Shown: in pieces, positions 7,099 through 13,210 of the stretch
Numbering within the stretch: the first letter of the stretch is position 1
How the letters are laid out: every line of letters begins with the position of its first letter
Assembly: GCA_027044845.1 (NCBI GenBank)
Contig: JALUBM010000287.1
Span: forward strand, 1 to 13,210
From: Sulfurimonas sp.
GTDB taxonomy: Bacteria; Campylobacterota; Campylobacteria; Campylobacterales; Sulfurimonadaceae
Direction: 5' to 3'
DNA: 13,210 bases
Translations under genes and position numbers: made by a program
Notes under the pieces: model-generated
The model's input: only the letters and a program-made list of their open reading frames with translations
The model's database searches: none
Told to the model about the DNA's origin: nothing

Positions 7099-7845
7099 TT
7101 ATGCCATATTCATTCCGCCATTAACTTTCAAAGTTTCGCCCGTAATGTAACTCGCATGGTCTGAAAGTAAAAATGCTGTCGCCTCGGCAACTTCACTGGC
7201 ATTCCCAAAACGATGCATAGGAATCTTGTCTGTAAAGCTTTTTTTCACCTCATCACTCAGCACTTTTGTCATTTCAGTTGCAATAAATCCTGGAGTAACA
7301 GTATTGTAACGTATGCCACTTGTTGCCGCTTCTATAGCGAAACTTTTTGTCATCGCAATAACACCGCCCTTACTTGCCGCATAATTTGTCTGTCCCCCAT
7401 TACCCGTTTCACCTACAATTGAAGCTATATTGACAATCGAGCCAAATTTCTTCTTACGCATTACTTTCATACTTTCACGACAACCAATAAAAACAGATGT
7501 CAGGTTGGCATTGATAACAACCATAAAATCCTCTGTTTTCATACGAAGGGCAAGCTTATCTTTTGTAATCCCCGCATTATTTACAAGGTAAGAGAGCTCA
7601 CCATCTGCATCTACAATTGTTTTAATACCATCAATAAATGCCGCCTCATCCGTTACATCAAACCCGATAACAGCCGCACTCCCACCATTTGATTCAATAG
7701 CTTCTTTCACTGCATCCGCTTCTGTTGCACTACTTCTATAATTTATCCATACTTTTAAACCAAAACCTGCCAAAGTCTTTGCAATTTCTGCCCCAATTCC
7801 ACGACTTGCACCAGTCACTAAAACATTTTTTCCACTAAATTTCAC
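7099..7845 (-). CDS. fabG: 3-oxoacyl-ACP reductase
   Basis: NADPH-dependent reduction of 3-oxoacyl-ACP, the first reduction of each fatty-acid elongation round. 248 aa, a classical short-chain dehydrogenase of the expected length. TGASRGIG (11-18) binds the cofactor, NNAG lies near 89-92, N114 is present and the catalytic S142, Y155 and K159 are intact (YAASK). The C-terminal VNGGMNMA is typical of FabG. The start is GTG at 7845-7843, supported by AAGGAG a few nt upstream; there is no better ATG at the N-terminus of the conserved fold. It begins 18 nt after the gpmI stop and is probably read from the gpmI promoter. Confidence 0.97.
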   Translation of the reverse strand: MKFSGKNVLVTGASRGIGAEIAKTLAGFGLKVWINYRSSATEADAVKEAIESNGGSAAVIGFDVTDEAAFIDGIKTIVDADGELSYLVNNAGITKDKLALRMKTEDFMVVINANLTSVFIGCRESMKVMRKKKFGSIVNIASIVGETGNGGQTNYAASKGGVIAMTKSFAIEAATSGIRYNTVTPGFIATEMTKVLSDEVKKSFTDKIPMHRFGNASEVAEATAFLLSDHASYITGETLKVNGGMNMA

Positions 7846-7863
7846 TTATTCTCCTTAAATTTT

Positions 7864-9339
7864 TTAAACCAGACTCTCATCCATTTCTGAGGGAATTTCT
7901 AATTCCATTAGTTTTAACACAGTCGGGGCTATATTGTTAAGTCCACCTATGCTTACTTTTTCTACACCCTCTGCATCGACGAAACACCATACCTTTCCGA
8001 CGGTATGATTAGTAAGCACATTACCCTCTTCATCTTTCATCTCTTCACAATTTCCATGATCACTTGTCAATACAAACGCATACTCTTTCTCTTTTGCCTT
8101 TGCATATATTTTTCCTAACTGTGTATCTACGGCTTCTACAGCTTTTTTTGCTGCTTCCAAATCACCTGTATGTCCAACCATATCACCATTTGCAAAATTT
8201 ACAACAATAAAATCATACTCAGCATCCATAGCTTTTAGAACCGCTTCGCCTACTTCATTTGCACTCATCTCGGGTTGCATATCATATGTTTTTACATTTG
8301 GTGAGGGGATAAGAACTCGTGTTTCATTCTCATAAGGCTCATCAATCCCACCATTTAGAAAAAATGTCACATGTGCATATTTTTCAGTCTCTGCAGTGTG
8401 AAGCTGTCGCAATCCTGTATTTGCAATCACCTCAGCTAATGTATTTTTCGGTACATCTTTTTTAAACATGACAGAATAAGCAAAGCTTTTGTCATACTCC
8501 GTAATTGTTGCCAAATTTACATGTTGTACCTTTCTTGCAAATTCGGTAAAATTTTCATTTGCCAAAGCAGTTACAAATTCACGCATTCTATCACTTCTAA
8601 AGTTTATAGTCAGTACACTATCGCCTTCTTGCATACCCTCATAATCTTTAAAAGCAGTCGGTTTAACAAATTCATCTGTTTCACCAAGTGAATAGGAATA
8701 TTTTATATAATCTTCTGGCGTCATATCTATTTTAGGTTCAGCTCTTACAATCACATCATAGGCACATTTTATTCTCTCCCAGCGATTATCCCTGTCCATC
8801 GTATAAAAACGACCTGCGATTGAAGCAATTTTTACATTTTCATTGACATGTTTTTTTACTTCTTCGAAATATTTTTGTGCAGAAGTAGGTGAGACATCTC
8901 TTCCATCCGTAATAAGATGAAGAAAAACAGTTTTTCCGTTTTTTGCCGCTATATCTGCGATACCCATAAAATGCTCTATATGTGAATGCACACCACCATC
9001 ACTCATAAGTCCTACAAGATGCAGTCTGTCTGATTTTTTAAATAGATCTTGTAAAACTTCATTTTTTTCCAAAGAACCGTCTTGCAGAGCCAGTGATATT
9101 TTCACTAAATCTTGATATAAAACACGTCCACTGCCTATACTCATGTGACCGACTTCAGAATTACCCATCTGTCCCTCAGGCAGTCCTACACTCAGTCCGA
9201 AGGTATCTATTAAAGAGTGCGGTACTTTACTAAACAGTTTGTCATAGGTCGGTTTATTTGCATTATAAAATGCATTATGCTCTGTTTTTGAGCAGTATCC
9301 TATGCCATCTGTTATGACTAAAATTGCTTTTTTACTCAA
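7864..9339 (-). CDS. gpmI: 2,3-bisphosphoglycerate-independent phosphoglycerate mutase
   Basis: Interconverts 3- and 2-phosphoglycerate in glycolysis and gluconeogenesis, using two metal ions and a phosphoserine intermediate. 491 aa, slightly short but normal for this group. Alkaline-phosphatase-like metal and active-site residues are all visible: D11 (ITDGIG), the nucleophile S61 in GNSEVGH, H118 (DGGVHSH), D145-GRD-148, D386 and H390 (ANGDMVGHTG), D427-H428 (TSDHGN) and H445. The start is TTG at 9339-9337, with AGGAA about 8 nt upstream; it gives the usual MSKKAILVITDG opening. It leads the minus-strand unit gpmI-fabG and is divergent from mraY. Confidence 0.96.
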   Translation of the reverse strand: MSKKAILVITDGIGYCSKTEHNAFYNANKPTYDKLFSKVPHSLIDTFGLSVGLPEGQMGNSEVGHMSIGSGRVLYQDLVKISLALQDGSLEKNEVLQDLFKKSDRLHLVGLMSDGGVHSHIEHFMGIADIAAKNGKTVFLHLITDGRDVSPTSAQKYFEEVKKHVNENVKIASIAGRFYTMDRDNRWERIKCAYDVIVRAEPKIDMTPEDYIKYSYSLGETDEFVKPTAFKDYEGMQEGDSVLTINFRSDRMREFVTALANENFTEFARKVQHVNLATITEYDKSFAYSVMFKKDVPKNTLAEVIANTGLRQLHTAETEKYAHVTFFLNGGIDEPYENETRVLIPSPNVKTYDMQPEMSANEVGEAVLKAMDAEYDFIVVNFANGDMVGHTGDLEAAKKAVEAVDTQLGKIYAKAKEKEYAFVLTSDHGNCEEMKDEEGNVLTNHTVGKVWCFVDAEGVEKVSIGGLNNIAPTVLKLMELEIPSEMDESLV

Positions 9340-9370
9340 TTTTATTCCTATTGTATAAATTTATGGCGTG

Positions 9371-9383
9371 ATTATACTATAAT
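9371..9383. promoter_or_regulatory. Symmetric bidirectional promoter, gpmI / mraY
   Basis: A 13-bp palindrome ATTATA-C-TATAAT contains a perfect TATAAT on each strand: 9378-9383 on plus, facing mraY, and 9371-9376 on minus, facing gpmI. Predicted starts are near 9390 (leader about 36 nt to mraY) and near 9364 (leader about 25 nt to gpmI). No good -35 is visible on either side. The 86-bp gap contains nothing else besides the two ribosome-binding sites. Confidence 0.6.
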
Positions 9384-9425
9384 GTCGCTTTGAATTTATA
9401 AACAACTTACAACAGGAAATATAAT

Positions 9426-10487
9426 TTGCTTTATTGGTTACATACATTATTTGATATAAATATATTAGGCTACATCACTATACGTGCGGGTATTGCTTTT
9501 TTTATCGCTTTAACACTTACCCTATATTTAATGCCGAAATTTATTCGCTGGGCACAAAAGAGCTCGAATATTCAACCTATAAATGAATGGGCACCCAAGC
9601 GACACCAAGAGAAAATTTCCACGCCTACTATGGGAGGTATTATATTTATCGGTGCAACCTTTATTGCTTCAATTTTAACAATCAGGCTCAACAACACCTA
9701 TGCACTTGGAGGGCTTTTAACTCTTATCCTTTTTGCTCTTGTAGGTTTTCAAGACGACTTTGCAAAAATCAAAAAAAATGAAAATCTTGCAGGTCTTAAA
9801 GCTAGGACAAAACTTACATTACAAATAATTTCAGCCCTCATAATCTCGTATTTTTTATATAAGTTTGCTCATTTCAATACAGATTTATATATACCTTTTT
9901 TAAAATCACCCCTATTTAATATGGGAATATTTGCCATCTTACTTTGGGTGATAGTCATTGTCTCAACTTCTAATGCGGTCAACCTAACAGATGGGCTTGA
10001 TGGGCTTGCCACAGTGCCTTCTATTATTTCTCTCTCAACATTCAGTATTATCATTTATATTATAGGAAATGTAAAAATAAGTTCTTATCTGCTTATGCCT
10101 CACTTTGAAGTGAGTGAAGTAGCAATTATTGCGAGTGCACTTGTCGGTGCGTTAACAGGATTTTTATGGTACAACTGCCACCCTGCAGAAATTTTCATGG
10201 GAGATAGTGGTTCTTTGACTATTGGAGCATTTATAGGCTATTTGGCAATCATTTCTAAAAGTGAAATTCTTTTACTGCTTATCGGTTCCATCTTTGTTAT
10301 AGAAACACTTTCGGTCATTCTGCAAGTCGGAAGTTATAAACTTCGCAAAAAACGAGTTTTTTTAATGGCACCGATTCACCATCATTTTGAGATGAAAAAA
10401 TGGGCAGAAAACAAGATTATCGTCAGATTTTGGATTATAGCCGTTCTCTCAAATATTTTAGCACTCATTACACTCAAGATTAGATAA
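9426..10487 (+). CDS. mraY: Phospho-N-acetylmuramoyl-pentapeptide transferase
   Basis: Integral inner-membrane enzyme that transfers phospho-MurNAc-pentapeptide from UDP to undecaprenyl phosphate, making lipid I for peptidoglycan. 353 aa with about ten hydrophobic segments. The family signatures are present: D110/D111 in FQDDFAK, N186 and D189/D192 in [11 protein letters not shown]260 in MGDSGS, and the HHH triad at 318-320 in [10 protein letters not shown]. The start is TTG at 9426; it yields the family-typical MLYWL, and AGGAA lies about 9 nt upstream. In relatives such as C. jejuni and Helicobacter, as I recall, murD sits next to mraY; here mraY is followed after 61 nt by tRNA-Phe genes instead. 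Confidence 0.97.
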   Translation: MLYWLHTLFDINILGYITIRAGIAFFIALTLTLYLMPKFIRWAQKSSNIQPINEWAPKRHQEKISTPTMGGIIFIGATFIASILTIRLNNTYALGGLLTLILFALVGFQDDFAKIKKNENLAGLKARTKLTLQIISALIISYFLYKFAHFNTDLYIPFLKSPLFNMGIFAILLWVIVIVSTSNAVNLTDGLDGLATVPSIISLSTFSIIIYIIGNVKISSYLLMPHFEVSEVAIIASALVGALTGFLWYNCHPAEIFMGDSGSLTIGAFIGYLAIISKSEILLLLIGSIFVIETLSVILQVGSYKLRKKRVFLMAPIHHHFEMKKWAENKIIVRFWIIAVLSNILALITLKIR

Positions 10488-10503
10488 CAACACAGTGTGT
10501 AAG

Positions 10504-10531
10504 CTTACTTTCAGTACCCGTAAGATATACT
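10504..10531 (+). promoter_or_regulatory. Candidate promoter for the tRNA-Phe pair
   Basis: TATACT (10526-10531) is a good -10 box 17 nt before the first tRNA; a loose -35 (CTTACT, 10504-10509) stands 16 nt further upstream. It overlaps the right half of a 10-bp palindrome, GTAAGCTTAC (10499-10508). The spacing would place the start very close to the tRNA 5' end. Confidence 0.4.
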
Positions 10532-10548
10532 GTCGGTCTTTAAAAGAT

Positions 10549-10624
10549 GGCCTGTTAGCTCAGTCGGTAGAGCAAGTGACTGAAAATCACTGTGTCCTTG
10601 GTTCGATTCCGAGACAGGCCACCA
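10549..10624 (+). tRNA. tRNA-Phe (GAA), copy 1
   Basis: 76 nt folding into a full cloverleaf. The acceptor stem GGCCTGT pairs with ACAGGCC; the D arm is GCTC/GAGC; the anticodon stem AGTGA/TCACT carries loop CTGAAAA with anticodon GAA; the T arm CTTGG/CCGAG carries loop TTCGATT with one T-G pair. The discriminator is A, and the 3' CCA is encoded. It decodes UUU/UUC. It lies 61 nt downstream of mraY on the same strand. Confidence 0.97.
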
Positions 10625-10646
10625 CTTTTAAGAAACTTTTATTTAT

Positions 10647-10722
10647 GGCCTGTTAGCTCAGTCGGTAGAGCAAGTGACTGAAAATCACTGTGTCCTTGGT
10701 TCGATTCCGAGACAGGCCACCA
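10647..10722 (+). tRNA. tRNA-Phe (GAA), copy 2
   Basis: Identical over all 76 nt to copy 1, which ends 22 nt upstream, and folds the same way with encoded CCA. It is presumably co-transcribed with copy 1. Its 3' end lies only 4 nt from the stop codon (10727-10729) of the convergent polysaccharide gene, so it marks the border between the housekeeping genes and the surface-polysaccharide cluster. Confidence 0.97.
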
Positions 10723-10726
10723 CTTT

Positions 10727-12010
10727 TTATCTTACACCTATTTTTAGTACAACTACCTTAAGTGTTTTTACAAGTATAACAAAATCAGCCCATAATGACC
10801 AGTTTTTGATATACCACACTTCTAATTCATTTCTCTCTTTGAATGTAAGATTATTCCTACCACTCACTTGCCAAAGTCCTGTAATACCTGGTTTTACCTT
10901 CAATATAAAATATTTATTTTTACCCAACTCATCAGACTCATTGAGCATATACGGACGTGGTCCAACTAAACTCATATCACCCTTAAAGATATTGATAATC
11001 TGTGCAAGTTCATCTAAAGAAGTCGTTCTTAGTATTCCTCCTACTTTAGTAATTCTTGGGTCATTTTTATATTTATGATACTTTTCATAATAAGTAATTT
11101 CTTCAGGATGATTTATTAAATATTCTTTAAGTCTATCAGCAGAATTTTCATACATTGTCCGATATTTATAACATAGAAAAGAATTATTATTTTTACCAAG
11201 TCTTTCTTGTTTAAAAAAAACCTTACCTTTAGAATCCAACTTGATTGCCAATGCAATAGCTACATGTAACATTAAAAACAAAGGGGAAATCAAAACGGCA
11301 GCAACTACATCAAAGATATTTTTTATATATATATTTCGTTTTATTAAAAGTTTATTTTCTATTTGAATCGTATTATATCTTATATTAGAATACTCCAAAA
11401 TATTTGAATTGGAAAAATTCACAGTTGTTACATACGGAACAACATACACAGAAGCATTTTTATCTAAATATTTTTCTATTTGTTTATTCATTTTATCTAG
11501 TTGCAATGCCTTGGAAGATATAACAACAGTGTCATACTGATTTTCACTATATTGCATTCCAAGATACCAATTTTTTTCAAATTCTTTTTTGAAAATTTCT
11601 CTTTGTTCTCCATCCCCTGCAACAAAAACCTTTTTTTTAAACAATGAAAAGCTATAAGCCAATCTTTTGGTAACTCTTTTTATAACGGGTATGAGCAACA
11701 TGGCAAAGATAAAATACAAACTAATAAAAAGACGAGAATAGTGCAAAGATATTTCTTGTAATGTTAAAATTGCCAAAACTATAAAATAAGCAAGCACAAG
11801 TGCTTTTAAGAGTTTATAGGTCTCTTGCCAAAAATCATATTGCAACGTATAAATTTTTTCATAATAAAATAGAGCAATAACAATAAAGATTACAAAATAA
11901 AAATCTTCAAATGTAACACCTGATTTAAAATATGCACTCAGATAATAGATACCTATCAAAACGAGCATATCAACAATTATAAAGATTGTGGAAAGTAAAT
12001 ACTTTTTCAT
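10727..12010 (-). CDS. Undecaprenyl-phosphate sugar-1-phosphate transferase (WcaJ/WbaP type)
   Basis: Polyprenyl glycosylphosphotransferase that should start assembly of a surface polysaccharide by loading a sugar-1-phosphate from a nucleotide sugar onto undecaprenyl phosphate at the inner membrane. 427 aa. Four hydrophobic segments occupy ~5-27, 36-52, 67-85 and 93-112. A soluble middle domain (~127-215) follows, then the membrane-anchoring helix (~231-256) and the catalytic bacterial-sugar-transferase domain. The latter has QERLGKNN (268-275), YKYRTM (281-286), DPRITKVGGILR (317-328), the catalytic pair D333-E334, SLVGPRP (347-353) and KPGITGLWQVSGR (373-385). The long N-terminal part distinguishes it from minimal PglC-type enzymes. 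The sugar cannot be told from sequence. The ATG overlaps the stop of the preceding glycosyltransferase by 4 nt (ATGA). It is the last gene of the minus-strand cluster. Confidence 0.92.
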   Translation of the reverse strand: MKKYLLSTIFIIVDMLVLIGIYYLSAYFKSGVTFEDFYFVIFIVIALFYYEKIYTLQYDFWQETYKLLKALVLAYFIVLAILTLQEISLHYSRLFISLYFIFAMLLIPVIKRVTKRLAYSFSLFKKKVFVAGDGEQREIFKKEFEKNWYLGMQYSENQYDTVVISSKALQLDKMNKQIEKYLDKNASVYVVPYVTTVNFSNSNILEYSNIRYNTIQIENKLLIKRNIYIKNIFDVVAAVLISPLFLMLHVAIALAIKLDSKGKVFFKQERLGKNNNSFLCYKYRTMYENSADRLKEYLINHPEEITYYEKYHKYKNDPRITKVGGILRTTSLDELAQIINIFKGDMSLVGPRPYMLNESDELGKNKYFILKVKPGITGLWQVSGRNNLTFKERNELEVWYIKNWSLWADFVILVKTLKVVVLKIGVR

Positions 12011-12921
12011 ACTTGTATTATATCTATTTTAGAAGCAATAAATTCCTGTAACTCTTTTTTAAATCTTAGAGTAGAATAGACCTGTGCATCTTGTGATATT
12101 GCCTGATAATTGAATGAAAGTGTCTCAAATCTTTTTACTGCCCCTTTAATTGCTTCGATATTCTGTTTTTGAAAGTGTATCCCATTGACCCCATCTATCA
12201 CCGTTTCAGCTGTTCCACCTTCATTCAAAGCTATAACAGGTGTACCACATGCATTGGCTTCAATGGGAACAATCCCAAAATCTTCTACAGCAGCATACAC
12301 AAATGCTTTTGCCTTTTGCATATATTTTATGAGAGATTTTTCTTCTTGATAACCTAATATCGTTATATTTTCTTTTGCTATTTTTTGAATAGCTTCATAC
12401 TCTTCTCCAACACCAATAACAAGAAGTTTTTTATCACTCATTTCATTAAATGCCTCGACAATAAGCTTTGTTTTTTTATAAGGTACAAGTCTTGATGCAC
12501 TCAAATAAAAATCTTCTTTCTTTTGACAAAGCGTAAATTTATTGACATTTACGGGTGGATAAATAACTTCAGAATTTTTTTGATAAGTTTTTTGGATTCT
12601 TTTTTGTACAAATTTTGAATCAGCGATAAAATAATCCACTCTATCCAGCGTTGTCAAATCCCATTGACGAATATACTTTAAAGTAGCCTGAACAAAAAAC
12701 TTTTTAGGCTGCTTAAGCTCTTGTGTGTACTCTTTATATAAATCCCATGCATAACGAATAGGCGTATAGCAATAAGAGATATGTATTTGTTTTTGCATTT
12801 TTTTTACCCCTTTTGCTACAGCCCATGAAGATGAAAGTATCAAATCATATTGTTGCAAATCAAAACTCTCTATAGCTTTTGGGAAAAATGGCAAATAATT
12901 TCTAAAATGAAGTTGTTGCAT
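12007..12921 (-). CDS. GT4-family glycosyltransferase, C-terminal ~300 residues, out of frame with its N-terminus
   Basis: Open frame of 304 aa belonging to the GT4 retaining glycosyltransferases, which add a sugar to a lipid-linked glycan on the cytoplasmic side. Seen: ISYCYTPIRYAWDL (48-61), the donor-site region SASRLVPYKK (141-150) and the EX7E motif E213-DFGIVPI-E221, followed by EANACGTPVIAL. The family resembles WbaZ-like mannosyltransferases; the sugar is a guess. The ATG at 12921 is not a natural start: it has no ribosome-binding site, and the missing first ~60 residues of the family are encoded immediately upstream in another frame (12902-13075). The first genuine residues of this frame are probably RNYLPFFP. 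The stop overlaps the sugar-transferase ATG by 4 nt. Unless recoding occurs, this fragment lacks much of its acceptor-binding N-terminal Rossmann domain. Confidence 0.8.
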   Translation of the reverse strand: MQQLHFRNYLPFFPKAIESFDLQQYDLILSSSWAVAKGVKKMQKQIHISYCYTPIRYAWDLYKEYTQELKQPKKFFVQATLKYIRQWDLTTLDRVDYFIADSKFVQKRIQKTYQKNSEVIYPPVNVNKFTLCQKKEDFYLSASRLVPYKKTKLIVEAFNEMSDKKLLVIGVGEEYEAIQKIAKENITILGYQEEKSLIKYMQKAKAFVYAAVEDFGIVPIEANACGTPVIALNEGGTAETVIDGVNGIHFQKQNIEAIKGAVKRFETLSFNYQAISQDAQVYSTLRFKKELQEFIASKIDIIQV

Positions 12922-13075
12922 ATTTATCGTTGAGTACTGTCTGGCGTTGTGTCTTATCTAAAAAATCAACAAGGGAAAAAATATCTGCATTAGGATAAAG
13001 GTCAATCAAACCCCGAAGGACTTTTTCGGCACCAGCATCTGTTACAAGCCAGTCATGAACGATTGCTATTTTCAT
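12902..13075 (-). pseudogene. N-terminal fragment of the same GT4 glycosyltransferase
   Basis: From the ATG at 13075-13073, 57 codons read to TAG at 12904-12902. The peptide opens MKIAIVHDWLV, then TDAGAEKVL and a LYPNADIFSLVDFL stretch, exactly the N-terminus expected of GT4 mannosyltransferase-like enzymes, and ends ATTSF. Family members continue with a short IQ-LPF-type segment and then the RNYLPFFP block, which is here in the +1 frame (12007-12921). So one ancestral gene of about 12007-13075 has been split by a small indel at TCATTTTAGA. Rejoined, the product would be about 355-366 aa, normal for the family. The ATG overlaps the upstream dehydratase/epimerase gene by 23 nt. Confidence 0.75.
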
Positions 13076-13210
13076 ACATCTTTTTTAAAGTATCTTGAAA
13101 TGACCGCTGAGGCACATTTCCTATAAGATGAAAAAGTTTTTCAGTGGAACCTGTCAAAAATTTAATTTCATCTTTTCTTACAAAATCAGGATTGACTTTC
13201 ACCTCAATTT
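13053..13210 (-). CDS. Nucleotide-sugar dehydratase/epimerase (SDR), C-terminal part, cut by window edge
   Basis: The minus-strand frame entering at 13208 gives 51 residues before TGA at 13055-13053. It reads VKVNPDFVRKDEIKFLTGS, then EKLFHLIGNVPQRSFQDTL and a short tail. The pattern (NPDFVR, a GS turn, EKL, G..P...F..TL..MY) resembles the C-terminus of extended short-chain dehydrogenases such as GDP-mannose 4,6-dehydratase or GDP-6-deoxymannose reductase. These supply activated deoxy-sugars to surface polysaccharides. The exact enzyme cannot be fixed from this tail. Its end overlaps the start of the GT4 gene by 23 nt, consistent with one polysaccharide operon. Confidence 0.6.
   Translation of the reverse strand, partial: IEVKVNPDFVRKDEIKFLTGSTEKLFHLIGNVPQRSFQDTLKKMYENSNRS

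Larger units (their letters stand above)
10547..10727 (+). repeat. Tandem 83-bp direct repeat containing tRNA-Phe
   Basis: Two identical 83-bp units, 10547-10629 and 10645-10727, lie at a 98-bp period. Each consists of AT, the 76-nt tRNA and CTTTT. The identity stops abruptly at both ends and the 15-nt spacer between units is unrelated to the flanks. This indicates a recent tandem duplication or ongoing gene conversion. The second unit ends inside the stop codon of the convergent sugar-transferase gene. Confidence 0.9.

Noticed and set aside
10490..10508. ACACAGTGTGT near-palindrome and GTAAGCTTAC palindrome after mraY as operator or terminator
   Set aside because: The first has a one-base centre and cannot form a hairpin; the second has no loop or T-run. 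Both are short enough to be chance, although they adjoin the tRNA promoter.
10547..10727. Direct repeats as a CRISPR array
   Set aside because: Only two units, each a complete tRNA cloverleaf; no short repeat-spacer pattern and no cas genes.
10674..11078. Plus-strand open frame of 134 codons starting inside the second tRNA-Phe
   Set aside because: It begins within a tRNA and runs opposite the catalytic domain of the sugar-1-phosphate transferase, whose motifs are complete; it is a shadow frame.
12919..12921. ATG as the true start of the glycosyltransferase
   Set aside because: It has no ribosome-binding site, removes the conserved N-terminus of the GT4 fold, and a perfect N-terminus is encoded just upstream in another frame.
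1..13210. Defence system, toxin-antitoxin, phage or biosynthetic gene cluster
   Set aside because: All substantial frames are accounted for by housekeeping, signalling or polysaccharide genes; I see no nuclease-helicase pairs, integrases, transposases or small toxin-like pairs.

Overview
The window looks like chromosome of an AT-rich member of the Campylobacterota (Epsilonproteobacteria), most likely close to Sulfurimonas. The reasons are the protein sequences themselves and the gene neighbourhood: rpmB next to rpe and a dnaQ-like exonuclease, and gpmI-fabG-acpP-fabF-accA next to mraY. As I recall it, this arrangement partly matches Campylobacter jejuni. The species call is inference; no database was searched.

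Layout from left to right. (1) 1-104, minus: the 5' part of rpmB (L28). (2) 263-2451, plus: a two-gene signalling unit, an HDOD-domain protein translationally coupled to a multidomain protein that I read as STAS-like, receiver-like, STAS-like, CheX. A near-consensus promoter precedes it. (3) 2496-4520, plus: a tightly overlapping unit of rpe, trpF and a DnaQ-type 3'-5' exonuclease, with its own -10 box. (4) 4525-9339, minus: gpmI, fabG, acpP, fabF, accA, i.e. late glycolysis plus core type II fatty-acid synthesis. acpP has its own extended -10 promoter and is followed by a strong hairpin, so it can be expressed above its neighbours. (5) 9426-10487, plus: mraY, divergent from gpmI; the two share a symmetric promoter whose opposite-strand -10 boxes form one palindrome. 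(6) 10549-10722, plus: two identical tandem tRNA-Phe genes. (7) 10727-13210, minus: the end of a surface-polysaccharide cluster, with the C-terminus of a nucleotide-sugar dehydratase/epimerase, a GT4 glycosyltransferase broken by a frameshift, and a WcaJ/WbaP-type undecaprenyl-phosphate sugar-1-phosphate transferase.

Most of the window is housekeeping: ribosome, pentose-phosphate and tryptophan steps, fatty acids, glycolysis, peptidoglycan lipid I. The accessory parts are the HDOD/CheX pair and the polysaccharide cluster that begins right after the tRNA-Phe pair, at the place where murD often follows mraY in relatives.

I found no CRISPR array, insertion sequence, phage gene or recognisable defence system. 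The most unusual items are the STAS/receiver/STAS/CheX architecture, the broken or recoded glycosyltransferase, and the symmetric gpmI/mraY promoter. Five of the twelve complete intact genes start with TTG or GTG.
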